From: Chitinophagales bacterium
GTDB lineage: Bacteria > Bacteroidota > Bacteroidia > Chitinophagales > Saprospiraceae
Direction: 5' to 3'
Assembly (NCBI GenBank): GCA_022360175.1
Contig: JAKSDI010000211.1
Location: forward strand, 1-50,326
DNA length: 50,326 nt
A model generated the notes under the pieces. It made no database searches, was not told the origin of the DNA, and was given only the letters and a program-made list of their open reading frames with translations. Of this stretch, positions 1 through 7,898 are shown in pieces. Position 1 is the stretch's first letter; every line of letters starts with the position of its first letter. The position numbers and the translations under genes were made by a program.

Positions 1-165
1 AATTTGGTTGTTGGATAAGTTAAGCGATTTTAGGTTGTTGAGTTTAGCTAATGGAGCCGTATCTACAATTTGGTTGTTGTCTAAGTTAAGCGAATATAGG
101 TTGTTGAGTTTAGCTAATGGAGCCGTATCTACAATTTGGTTGTTGTCTAAGTTAAGCGAGTTTAG
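1..165 (-). repeat. 66-bp tandem repeat encoding LRR units
   Basis: Units at 1-66 and 67-132 and a partial third from 133 are nearly identical at the nucleotide level, differing at only a handful of bases. Each encodes one 22-residue leucine-rich repeat, with NNQIVDTAPLAKLNNL as the shared core. The array continues off the left end. Near-identity including synonymous positions suggests recent duplication or homogenisation. Confidence 0.85.
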
Positions 166-2220
166 ATTTAGGAGTTGGCCAATTTCATTTGGATCAATCC
201 AGGATAATTGCTTTGCTTTTAAAAATACTGCCTGATCTAAATATTTTATAAGGTGGTTAAGGTTAGTCGTTGTAGTTATCTTAACCCATCGAAAGTGATT
301 ATCCTTAGAAAGGTAACTATCATCGTTTAGCTCAAGGTAGTGGCCATTTTTGAGACCCCAACTCTTTAATATTTCATGGGTAGATAAAAATGAATATTGA
401 CCATCTTTAATCCAAATGTGATCCAGAATTGCTAAACGTTGATTATTGTCGAAATTTTTACTGACGTATTCGTTGGTCAAAATTTTGGAAGCAGCCAGGA
501 ATAAGCCCTCATCAATAGTTCCTTTGTCAGCATCCCAGTTGAAAATCTTTTTGAAAGCATAATTGGCTTCCTGTATGCCACCACTTCTGTAAAGTATAAA
601 ACCTTCAAAGAACAATACAAGGGTCTCATGCCAGGCAGCGTGTTGGGCTAGCGTTTTTATTTTATTCCAGAATTTCTCCTGCTCGTCTGGATTGGCACCC
701 CAGCCCATGACTTGCTGCATTTCTGCCTGTAGGGCATCAGCGGCAAAGTACTCCTGATAAGAGAGGTGTAAAAAGCCATAATCGTTATTGGTCTTGGGGA
801 TCAGGATAGCACTATATTGGTGCAGACTCTGAAAATATTGCTCTAGTATGTCTTTCAGCTCTTCTTGGGGAATACTTTGGCGCAATTGCAGTAAGCGTTC
901 CAGGCTTATTTTTTTTGCTTCCTCTCTGGATATGGTCAAATGCACAGCTTTTACTTCACTATTTTCAATACGCATTTCCTGCATTTTAAAAGCGATATTT
1001 CTTAAGCAGGCCATTTCTTCACGAATCTCCAGTGTATGTTTTTTTTCCAGGTCGCGTTGAGTGAATATTTTGTCGAGATAGAGCTTTACAACGGTTTCGT
1101 ACAACTCTATTCTACCATCAGGAAAGCGTTTATTAAAATTGTGGAAGAGCGCCATCATGCTCAGCATATTAGGTATGCGAGCGAGATGCTGGATGCTGGG
1201 GTGAGCATTTAAATCTTCCAGAAAGCGCATGATTTTCTTTTCCCTTAAAGGTTTTCTTTGTTCATAATTTTCAAACCATAATTGAGTAAAATAGGCTATT
1301 TGCTTATCAGAAAAAGGAGCCAGGTAGACTTCTTTGAATGGTTTCTTTCCATCTTTAAGGGAGATATCAGAAAAGATATCGACCAGTGTTCCAACAAGGC
1401 CCAATTCAGGTACCAATGCTCCACCTATTTTGCTAAATATTTTTAATCCTGCTTTAAAATTGGTAATCTTCTTTTCTCTTGCTTCATCTACAGGTTTACC
1501 CTCATTAGGAGGAAGTCCCCAAAACTCAAATTGATTGAAGCCTACAATTCTGGAAGTACACCACCAGTAATTATGTTGGTATTGAGTGATCCCGGAAAGT
1601 ATAACACCCGCAAGTATTCTTCTTAAATTATTATCACTTATTTCATCCAGGCCGTCCAGTATGATGAGTACTTGTCCATTTTTGAATAGTGTCTGTATGA
1701 CTTCCCAATTATTTTCATCCTTCAATTGCTCTCTGAAGCCATCAAATTTATCTTGTTTAAAATAGGCTCTTAATAAATCTTCCCAATTGTTTACTTCACT
1801 ATAATCTAGTGCCCTCAGAGTAAAAGTAAAAGGGATGAGCTCTCCATAATTTGAGAAAGCTTGCCTTTTGTCAAGATCACTTAGAACATAAGTGATTCTG
1901 TCTGTAAGTGTAGTTTTCCCCATGCCGGGATCTCCCAGCAAAAAAAGCCATTTGAATTTATTTAAAAGATCAGATAGATCGTAAACACCTTTCTGTTTTT
2001 GCCAGCTTGATATAGATGTACCAGGATCAATATAGTCATCGCTAAAATTGGGTAGTACAAAGAGGCGATTACTGGTTGATTGATCTGCGGCCTGTACTTT
2101 GGTATCTACGCCCGTACCAACATGCCCCATGTATTGATGGTGTTCTTTTAGGCATAAAAGATAATCGAGTAAAAATCTGCTCTTAAGAGGGTCAATGATT
2201 TGAGAAACTTTCGCAGGCAT
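1..2220 (-). CDS. NACHT-family STAND NTPase with C-terminal leucine-rich repeats (3' end outside window)
   Basis: Reading the minus strand from an ATG at 2218-2220 gives 740 codons without a stop, so the gene continues past position 1. After a short N-terminus of about 90 residues with no recognisable effector domain comes a Walker A motif GDPGMGKTT (residues 96-104) and a Walker B/NACHT motif VLIILDGLDE (184-193). FLHLSYQEYFAA (about 483-494) is the typical motif at the end of the helical part of bacterial NACHT proteins. From about residue 677 there are 22-residue leucine-rich repeats of the form LxxLxxLxLxxNQIxDxxPLAx. NACHT ATPases are nucleotide-switched oligomerisation modules, and in bacteria many act in anti-phage defence with the C-terminal repeats as sensor; that role here is inference. 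The gene begins 3 bp after the KAP NTPase stop, so the two are an operon. The missing C-terminus could carry more repeats or another domain. Confidence 0.9.
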   Translation of the reverse strand, partial: MPAKVSQIIDPLKSRFLLDYLLCLKEHHQYMGHVGTGVDTKVQAADQSTSNRLFVLPNFSDDYIDPGTSISSWQKQKGVYDLSDLLNKFKWLFLLGDPGMGKTTLTDRITYVLSDLDKRQAFSNYGELIPFTFTLRALDYSEVNNWEDLLRAYFKQDKFDGFREQLKDENNWEVIQTLFKNGQVLIILDGLDEISDNNLRRILAGVILSGITQYQHNYWWCTSRIVGFNQFEFWGLPPNEGKPVDEAREKKITNFKAGLKIFSKIGGALVPELGLVGTLVDIFSDISLKDGKKPFKEVYLAPFSDKQIAYFTQLWFENYEQRKPLREKKIMRFLEDLNAHPSIQHLARIPNMLSMMALFHNFNKRFPDGRIELYETVVKLYLDKIFTQRDLEKKHTLEIREEMACLRNIAFKMQEMRIENSEVKAVHLTISREEAKKISLERLLQLRQSIPQEELKDILEQYFQSLHQYSAILIPKTNNDYGFLHLSYQEYFAADALQAEMQQVMGWGANPDEQEKFWNKIKTLAQHAAWHETLVLFFEGFILYRSGGIQEANYAFKKIFNWDADKGTIDEGLFLAASKILTNEYVSKNFDNNQRLAILDHIWIKDGQYSFLSTHEILKSWGLKNGHYLELNDDSYLSKDNHFRWVKITTTTNLNHLIKYLDQAVFLKAKQLSWIDPNEIGQLLNLNSLNLDNNQIVDTAPLAKLNNLYSLNLDNNQIVDTAPLAKLNNLKSLNLSNNQI

Positions 2221-2223
2221 AAC

Positions 2224-3738
2224 TTATATTTCTAGCAGTCGTAGTTCTTCAAAGGTAATAACTCCTGGTATAATATCTTTTACCAATTTTCCAATCCACA
2301 GTACTTGTCTTAGATTTTCATGAGGATAAGAACTGACGCTATCTGGACTGGATGGCTCTTCAGATTTGCCTGACATCGCGTGCTGTATTTGAGAGCTGCT
2401 ATCCAGAGACGGGGTATATACCCGAACACGTCTTAATTCAGGATGAATTCCATCCTTTTTTTCGGCAGGCGGCTTACGACAATAATCATAGAAGGCATAG
2501 TAAAATCCCTTAAAATTAACGCAAAGGTGGTATAGTTCGAGGTGAAAAGCATATAAGTAGGTGAGCATCAAAAAATGTTTCCTGCCTTCTTCCGATTCGC
2601 TGGCGTATTTTTTTATGCTATCCTGATTTAGGAAAGTGATGATAATATTGGCATAAATCTTTACAGAGCGGGGAAAAGGAGGTAATATAGAGTAGGATGA
2701 TACGATTTGCATCAATCCATCAACTAATGCTGTATCACCTGTCAGTTTATCATTCAGGAGATTTTTAAAAAATTGTTCTCTTATATCTGAGGAAGGGACG
2801 GGTAAGAAATATATATCCTGGCATATCTTTTCCAGGTATAATCTGGCATGATGCTTCACCTGGCTGATAATTCTTTCTGCTCTTCGATCCTCATCTCCTT
2901 CAAACTTTTCAAAGATTTCAAGATCATCTTTATGTTGCCTGACGATGATCTTGTCCATAGCATTGATATCCATTCCCAATACAAAAACACAATTATTGAG
3001 GTTGAGGTATACTTTTATGGCTTCTAGTATTCGGTAGGCTACTTCAGGCTCGCATCGATCCAGGTCATCAATAAAAATGACGGCTTTCTTGATTTTATCT
3101 TTTTCCTGGTTTTTTTTGCGGAAGCGATAACGGATATTTAAAAGCTTTGTAATCGCATCCTGTAGTTGCTTTTTCAGTTGAACAGAATCCATAGGAGTAT
3201 AAAACCTTTCCCTCTGGTATTCTTTCATATTGCTTTTGAACTTGCTGGCAAATCCTTTTGAACCACCTGCTGTTGCTCCAAATATACCTGCAAAATTGCT
3301 AAAGGTAAGTTCTATGCTTTCAAGAGCAGACATGGCCCCAACTACCATTGTTTCATCTATCTCTTTCCATATTTTATGAGGTAGGGATAATTGGTCTCGT
3401 ATTTCTTTTAATAAAGCAGCTAAAATATTGGGCTCGTGTTGATATTGCCAGGCTTCAAACCAGACAGATTTAACAGTTTCCGGAATAGTATCTTTATTGG
3501 GAGTGTTATTATCTGCTTCATCAGTAAGCTGAAAAGGTTGCTGCTCCCCGCCTAATTCTTTATAGAGCTGCCAGAGTACACTGGTTTTTCCCATTCCCCA
3601 GGTACCATGAATAGCAATTACCTTTGGAGGCTGAGATTCAATTATTTGTTGACGGATTGCATTCCTCCATTGATCTCTTCCTAAAGAACAATTCAGAGTA
3701 GGGGCGTCATTATAGGTTGAATTGTGTTTTTCTGCCAT
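2224..3738 (-). CDS. KAP family P-loop NTPase
   Basis: 504 residues. Walker A GTWGMGKTS lies at residues 45-53. The KAP signature WFEAWQYQHE (93-102) and Walker B IFIDDLDRCEPE (221-232) identify the KAP NTPase family (PF07693), named after animal Kidins220/ARMS and phage T7 PifA. The bacterial members include plasmid- and phage-related proteins. A mildly hydrophobic stretch around 134-158 sits where many KAP proteins carry membrane hairpins, but it is glycine/serine rich and not a convincing transmembrane pair. The N-terminus lacks a signal peptide, so a cytoplasmic location is likely. Its stop is 3 bp before the ATG of the NACHT-LRR gene, so both are co-transcribed. A joint role as a nucleotide-driven sensor/effector pair, for example in phage defence, is inference from context. 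Confidence 0.88.
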   Translation of the reverse strand: MAEKHNSTYNDAPTLNCSLGRDQWRNAIRQQIIESQPPKVIAIHGTWGMGKTSVLWQLYKELGGEQQPFQLTDEADNNTPNKDTIPETVKSVWFEAWQYQHEPNILAALLKEIRDQLSLPHKIWKEIDETMVVGAMSALESIELTFSNFAGIFGATAGGSKGFASKFKSNMKEYQRERFYTPMDSVQLKKQLQDAITKLLNIRYRFRKKNQEKDKIKKAVIFIDDLDRCEPEVAYRILEAIKVYLNLNNCVFVLGMDINAMDKIIVRQHKDDLEIFEKFEGDEDRRAERIISQVKHHARLYLEKICQDIYFLPVPSSDIREQFFKNLLNDKLTGDTALVDGLMQIVSSYSILPPFPRSVKIYANIIITFLNQDSIKKYASESEEGRKHFLMLTYLYAFHLELYHLCVNFKGFYYAFYDYCRKPPAEKKDGIHPELRRVRVYTPSLDSSSQIQHAMSGKSEEPSSPDSVSSYPHENLRQVLWIGKLVKDIIPGVITFEELRLLEI

Positions 3739-3822
3739 TGGTGTATAATGGGGTAAGTGGTTTCTAATATTATACTTCTGGTATGAAGTAAATATAAGAA
3801 TTTCTATACACTTGTCAGAGAG

Positions 3823-4521
3823 CTAATGACACATCGGCGCGTTCTGCATGTCTTCCCAAAAGCGGAATTCTATAGGTACATCAAAATTTAATCCGCGGAA
3901 AATGAATAGTAAAGCAAAGGCGATTAGAAATAGAGGGATGAGTTTGCGCATACGCACCCGCCATTCCAGTTTGATGAATTGACCTGCCAGAGCAGTAGCC
4001 ATCATGAGTGGAAGTGTACCCAGTCCAAAGCTTGCCATGTAAAGAGCACTATCGAGAATAGTGCCTGAAGTTACAGCACCTACTATGCCCATATAAACGA
4101 GGCCGCAGGGGAGGAGGCCATTGAGCAGGCCTATGAAGAATAATTTATCAGGGCCTCCTTTTCGAAGCAGGCGGCCAAGTTGTTGTTGTACCCAGGTATT
4201 GAGCGATTGGAAACCGCGAATTTTTAGTAACTGGCTTTCTACATTAATAGAAAAGAGAGCGACTAAAAGTAGAAAGACACCCAATAGGATGGAAACATAA
4301 GACTGGAAACCAGCAAGAAAGAAACCTCGACCAAATAAACCTATGATTACTCCCAGAAAGGAATAAGTCACAACGCGCCCCATATTATAGAGCAGGACGT
4401 TAGCAGCTGCTACAAAACGATGCTTGCCCTGATAGGGTAGTGAAAGCGCTATAGGGCCACACATGCCTACGCAGTGTAAGCTACCAACCAATCCCATCAT
4501 AAAAGCAGTCCAGAGTGCCAT
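3823..4521 (-). CDS. Sulfite exporter TauE/SafE-type membrane protein (DsbD_2-like), cbb3-associated
   Basis: 232 residues and about six hydrophobic helices. The N-terminus carries LVGSLHCVGMCGP and a later helix carries LLPCGLVYMG; this pair of cysteine motifs marks the DsbD-like/TauE-SafE family commonly encoded next to ccoGH. In related bacteria such proteins are placed in metal or redox handling during cbb3 assembly; the exact substrate is not settled by sequence. The ATG at 4519-4521 follows the ccoH stop by 3 bp, so translation is probably coupled. It is the last gene of the cco operon. No clear intrinsic terminator was seen before the KAP gene 84 bp further on. Confidence 0.85.
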   Translation of the reverse strand: MALWTAFMMGLVGSLHCVGMCGPIALSLPYQGKHRFVAAANVLLYNMGRVVTYSFLGVIIGLFGRGFFLAGFQSYVSILLGVFLLLVALFSINVESQLLKIRGFQSLNTWVQQQLGRLLRKGGPDKLFFIGLLNGLLPCGLVYMGIVGAVTSGTILDSALYMASFGLGTLPLMMATALAGQFIKLEWRVRMRKLIPLFLIAFALLFIFRGLNFDVPIEFRFWEDMQNAPMCH

Positions 4522-4524
4522 AGC

Positions 4525-4965
4525 TTACATGTTGATAGTTGTTTCTTTATAGTACTCTTTGCCAGCCGCTTCCCAGTTGACCTTGATTCGCCATAAGCCG
4601 GGGCGGAGGCCTTCTGTAGAGATGCGTTGTATATTACTGTCACCAGTTTCGATAGCAAGCTTAAAATCACTGCTTTTATCAGAAGGGCAGAAGAAATAAA
4701 CCTGGCCATTTACTTGGTCAAAAGCTTCAGGAAAGTGTAGTTCTACCTCACTTTTAGTAGTAGATTTATTGATTTCCAGGTCTTTATCCAGTTTTTGGGA
4801 ATTGACCAATTTATTATAATGCTCCTGATAGGCAATGTCATCGGCATAATACTGGTCAGAAACAAGGCTGTGGTCATATTGTGTGGATCGGTACACCTGA
4901 TATACCAGCGATAGTACAAATATGCTGAAGAATATTGCTATTCCTGTTCCCCAATTAAATTTCAT
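4525..4965 (-). CDS. ccoH: cbb3 oxidase assembly protein CcoH (FixH family)
   Basis: 146 residues from the ATG at 4963-4965: a short N-terminus, one transmembrane helix (TGIAIFFSIFVLSLVYQVYR) and a periplasmic beta domain ending in a GLWRIKVNWEAAGKEYY segment, as in FixH/CcoH. The family helps assemble or stabilise the cbb3 oxidase. An in-frame ATG at 5029-5031 would add 22 residues, but it lies inside the strong hairpin at 4997-5038, and family members normally start with MKFNWG-type sequence, so the shorter start is preferred. It sits between ccoG and the SafE-like gene, and its stop is 3 bp from the next ATG. Confidence 0.87.
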   Translation of the reverse strand: MKFNWGTGIAIFFSIFVLSLVYQVYRSTQYDHSLVSDQYYADDIAYQEHYNKLVNSQKLDKDLEINKSTTKSEVELHFPEAFDQVNGQVYFFCPSDKSSDFKLAIETGDSNIQRISTEGLRPGLWRIKVNWEAAGKEYYKETTINM

Positions 4966-4996
4966 GGCTTTTGATTTTTGCTTTTGGACTAAAAAC

Positions 4997-5038
4997 ATGG
5001 AGAATAATTGCCTGATTTTTCTGGCAATCATTCTCCAT
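4997..5038 (-). promoter_or_regulatory. Hairpin between ccoG and ccoH
   Basis: Arms 4997-5012 and 5023-5038 pair over 16 positions with one mismatch around a 10-nt T-rich loop. It starts 11 bp after the ccoG stop and no T-run follows on the transcribed strand. It is more likely an RNA-processing or stability element, or a partial attenuator, than a full terminator. Confidence 0.7.
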
Positions 5039-5048
5039 ATAAAAGAAT

Positions 5049-6596
5049 CTATTGCACAGGCCCCAAGAAATTAGTTTTGGCCTTGTCAATTAACTCTCCA
5101 TTGGAATATACTTCAATATATATTTTTGTTTTGCGATCTTTCAAGTCGTTGCGATTCAGGTCGATAAATAATGCACCTTCTGCTACCTCCCCAGCGGCAG
5201 CGGCTGGAGATTCTCCTACTAAGCGTATGCGTCCATCTATATCTCCTACCAATTTAAACTCTACGGGTAGTTCTTCAGTGGTTTTATTAATGACCTGATA
5301 ATTGTATAGATTACTAATGTATGTTTCGTCAACCTCCTGGTATAACATACCTGGAGTACGGAGTAGTAATGTCTCTACATCTGTACGCATGCCTAGCAAT
5401 ACAACATTTACAATAATAAGGACCGCTAGTACTGCTGTATAGGCAATAACCCGGGGAGTAAACAATTTCTTACGCCCTTCAGAAATACCATTATGGCTAT
5501 CGTATCGAATCAATCCTCGTGGACGATCAATTTTATCCATTACCTCGTCACAAGCATCGATACAGGCGGTACAGTTAACGCATTCCAACTGAGTACCATC
5601 TCTGATATCAATACCAGTAGGGCATACTTTTATACATAGCTTACAATCGATACAGTCACCCAATGCTTGCTTCATCGCTAAAGTGGGATCTGAAGCTTTT
5701 TGACCGTCTGTTTTGCTATGTGGCCCTATTGTAGGTTCTGCAACATTTGCGGTTGCGATGTCCTGTTGTATTTTGCTCAGTGGATTGTTTGCTTTGCCAG
5801 CTGTTTTGGCCTTGCGATTTTTTTTGATTTTTCCTCTTGGTTCACCTCGCACAAAATCATAGGCTACAACGATGGAGTTTTTGTCCAGCATTACACCCTG
5901 CAAGCGGCCATAAGGACAAATGGCTATACATACTTGCTCTCGCAAATAAGAAAATACAAAATAGAATGCAAAAGAGAATATGATCATCGAGATGAACCCA
6001 CTTAGATTTTGGGTAACGGGCTCGCTCGCAATTCTTAATACATCGTCAATACCTATGATGTATGCAAGGAAAGTATTGGCTACCAGGACTGCAATTATAA
6101 AGAAAATGATCTGTTTGCCAGCTTTTTTTATAATCTTGCCAGTGGTCCATGGAGCTTTGTTGAGCCTGCGTTGTGCATTGGCATCTCCTTCTATCAGGTA
6201 TTCTATCTTCCGGAATACCATTTCCATGAAAATGGTCTGCGGACAAACCCATCCACAAAAAATCCGCCCCCAGACGACCGTAAATAAAACAATGAAAATG
6301 ACCAGAGTTAGCATGGCCAGAACGAAAAGATGAAAATCCTGTGGCATGAAAACAATACCAAACAGGATAAATTTGCGTTCGAGGACATTAAATAGCAGGA
6401 AAGGTTCTCCGTTTACCTTTATAAAAGGCATCCCAAAAAGGAAGGCAAGAAGTACCCAACTAAGATAAGTACGGGCATTAGTAAAACGCCCCTTAGGTTT
6501 TTTAGGGTAGATCCAGAGTCGTTTACCGCTTTGGTCTACCGTCGCAATTTTATCGCGATATTCTTCTGTGTCTTGTATTGGCTTTGTTGCGCTCAT
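5049..6596 (-). CDS. ccoG: Cytochrome c oxidase accessory protein CcoG (RdxA/FixG)
   Basis: 515 residues. Several membrane helices, the FCGWVCPQTIFMEM motif (113-126) and a ferredoxin module with CxxCxxCxxxC at C315/318/321/325 and C339/342/345/349 identify CcoG. The C-terminal part (about 400-515) is the periplasmic Ig-like domain of the family. CcoG is a membrane iron-sulfur protein linked to copper reduction during cbb3 biogenesis. The stretch at about 257-312, between the CPYGRLQGVM segment and the first cluster, is lysine-rich and then polar, longer than the linker I would expect. The start at 6594-6596 fits the usual N-terminus. It lies 165 bp downstream of ccoP, with a hairpin between. 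Confidence 0.95.
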   Translation of the reverse strand: MSATKPIQDTEEYRDKIATVDQSGKRLWIYPKKPKGRFTNARTYLSWVLLAFLFGMPFIKVNGEPFLLFNVLERKFILFGIVFMPQDFHLFVLAMLTLVIFIVLFTVVWGRIFCGWVCPQTIFMEMVFRKIEYLIEGDANAQRRLNKAPWTTGKIIKKAGKQIIFFIIAVLVANTFLAYIIGIDDVLRIASEPVTQNLSGFISMIIFSFAFYFVFSYLREQVCIAICPYGRLQGVMLDKNSIVVAYDFVRGEPRGKIKKNRKAKTAGKANNPLSKIQQDIATANVAEPTIGPHSKTDGQKASDPTLAMKQALGDCIDCKLCIKVCPTGIDIRDGTQLECVNCTACIDACDEVMDKIDRPRGLIRYDSHNGISEGRKKLFTPRVIAYTAVLAVLIIVNVVLLGMRTDVETLLLRTPGMLYQEVDETYISNLYNYQVINKTTEELPVEFKLVGDIDGRIRLVGESPAAAAGEVAEGALFIDLNRNDLKDRKTKIYIEVYSNGELIDKAKTNFLGPVQ

Positions 6597-6660
6597 GCCT
6601 TAAAATTTACATTAGTGGTGATTGGTAGGCATTTATTCGGGTAATGTTGTGGCTATGGTT

Positions 6661-6706
6661 AGAGGCTGCCTCAGGAATAACAATATTATCCGGTGAGACA
6701 GCCTCT
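6661..6706 (-). promoter_or_regulatory. Hairpin between ccoP and ccoG
   Basis: Arms 6661-6673 and 6694-6706 (AGAGGCTGCCTCA against TGAGACAGCCTCT) pair with one mismatch around a 20-nt loop. No T-tract follows on the minus strand. A smaller perfect stem (GGAAGAA/TTCTTCC, 6730-6736 with 6747-6753) lies closer to ccoP. It probably separates the expression of the structural and assembly genes. Confidence 0.6.
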
Positions 6707-6761
6707 TATCTTGTATGATCTATTTTATTGGAAGAAACAGCAAAACTTCTTCCGTTTTATT

Positions 6762-7664
6762 CTAGTTACTGGCAGCTTGGTATAGTTCACCTTGTGCTTC
6801 CTTTGCATTTGGTGGATTAGTACCTTGCATCGTCATAATGTAACTGGAAACTGCGTGGATGTCAGATGCATTCAATTGGGATTTCCAGGCAATCATACCT
6901 TTTTCAGGTACACCATACTTGACCGTTTTGAATACATCTTTGATATCTCCACCATGTATCCAGTAGGAATCTGTAAGGTTGGGGCCTACGCCACCTTCTC
7001 CCAGCATACCATGGCATGCAGCACAATTGGCATCATAAATGGATTTACCACCAGCCAATGATTGCTCATCAGTAAGCAATTCGGCATTCGTCTCATCAAC
7101 CAGATTCGCTTGTGTAGCAAGATACGCTTTTACAGCTTTATCTGCTTGTGCCATTTCAATTTCATATTGCTCTGCAGAGCTTGGCCCTGCGCCTGTAATG
7201 TGATAGTACGCCATATATACAACAGCAAAACCAATGGTAATATAGAACATAGCAACCCACCATGGAGGAAGGCTGTTGTCGAGTTCTTTGATGCCGTCGT
7301 AGTCGTGGTCTAGCATTACATCTCTTTCCTTTTCTACAGGTACCGCATCTGTCAGGCGCTTGTATATACGGTTCCAGAAAGGTTCTTTAGACTTTTCAAC
7401 TTCCTCTAGCATTGCTTCCAGCCCTGCTTCTTGGTAAACCTTGATTTGCTGAACCTTTACCATTACATTCAGCAGATGTAGCAGTGCTATAAATGCAGCA
7501 ACTACAATTACGATGGTAGCAGCGACCATGCCATTAGAAAACAGCCGGTCATAAAAATAGGGATCTGCTGCTTCTTCGGCTTGTGCCCAAAGGCCTGAAC
7601 TAATAGTCAGGAGGGGCAGCAGTATGGGGAAAATTCTTTTCAATTTATTTTTCATGACGATCAT
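6762..7664 (-). CDS. ccoP: cbb3-type cytochrome c oxidase subunit III (CcoP), single haem motif
   Basis: 300 residues. It has a cleavable-looking N-terminus ending in SSGLWAQA, a transmembrane helix (about 46-72), a second helix (WWVAMFYITIGFAVVYMAYYH) and a C-terminal cytochrome c domain with one CxxCH motif (CAACH), followed by GEGGVGPNL and a distal Met in PEKGMIAW. CcoP carries electrons to the catalytic subunit. The well-studied proteobacterial CcoP has two haem c sites; this protein has one. The start overlaps the ccoQ stop by about 20 bp. A second in-frame ATG three codons later is also possible. Confidence 0.92.
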   Translation of the reverse strand: MIVMKNKLKRIFPILLPLLTISSGLWAQAEEAADPYFYDRLFSNGMVAATIVIVVAAFIALLHLLNVMVKVQQIKVYQEAGLEAMLEEVEKSKEPFWNRIYKRLTDAVPVEKERDVMLDHDYDGIKELDNSLPPWWVAMFYITIGFAVVYMAYYHITGAGPSSAEQYEIEMAQADKAVKAYLATQANLVDETNAELLTDEQSLAGGKSIYDANCAACHGMLGEGGVGPNLTDSYWIHGGDIKDVFKTVKYGVPEKGMIAWKSQLNASDIHAVSSYIMTMQGTNPPNAKEAQGELYQAASN

Positions 7665-7842
7665 TTTCAGTGTTTACAGGATAAGAATCATCGAGCGGCA
7701 TGTTGGCCATTTTATTGATGTAGCCAGGGCTACTTTTGAATGCCATGATTGCACTGACAACGAATATTACGATGAAGGTAATTAACGCTGAAATCGCCAT
7801 CCAGTTGATATTGCCTGCTCCCTCAAGAATATATTTAAACAT
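7645..7842 (-). CDS. ccoQ: Small cbb3 oxidase subunit (CcoQ/FixQ-like)
   Basis: 65 residues with one transmembrane helix (ISALITFIVIFVVSAIMAF) and a short charged tail, placed between ccoNO and ccoP as CcoQ normally is. CcoQ is a one-helix subunit that stabilises the oxidase complex. Sequence conservation in this family is weak, so the call rests on size, topology and position. Its 3' end overlaps the start of ccoP. Confidence 0.75.
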   Translation of the reverse strand: MFKYILEGAGNINWMAISALITFIVIFVVSAIMAFKSSPGYINKMANMPLDDSYPVNTENDRHEK

Positions 7843-7859
7843 GTCTTTGCTTTTAATAG

Positions 7860-7887
7860 GCTGGCAGCATTGAAAATGGCTGCCAGC
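7860..7887 (-). promoter_or_regulatory. Perfect hairpin between ccoNO and ccoQ
   Basis: GCTGGCAGC (7860-7868) and GCTGCCAGC (7879-7887) form a perfect 9-bp stem around a 10-nt loop within the 56-bp gap. No T-run follows. A role in stabilising the 3' end of the ccoNO message or in subunit stoichiometry is inferred. Confidence 0.7.
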
Positions 7888-7898
7888 AATTAGAGTTT

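Noticed and set aside
8-235. Plus-strand open frame with a repeated LSLANGAVSTIWLLSKL pattern
   Set aside because: It is the antisense of the 66-bp LRR repeats; the repeat period is a multiple of three, so all frames stay open.
4966-5031. Longer N-terminus for ccoH starting at 5031
   Set aside because: The start codon is inside a strong hairpin and the extra 22 residues do not fit the family.
5700-6333. Plus-strand open frames inside ccoG
   Set aside because: They lie antisense to a well-supported gene and have no conserved motifs.
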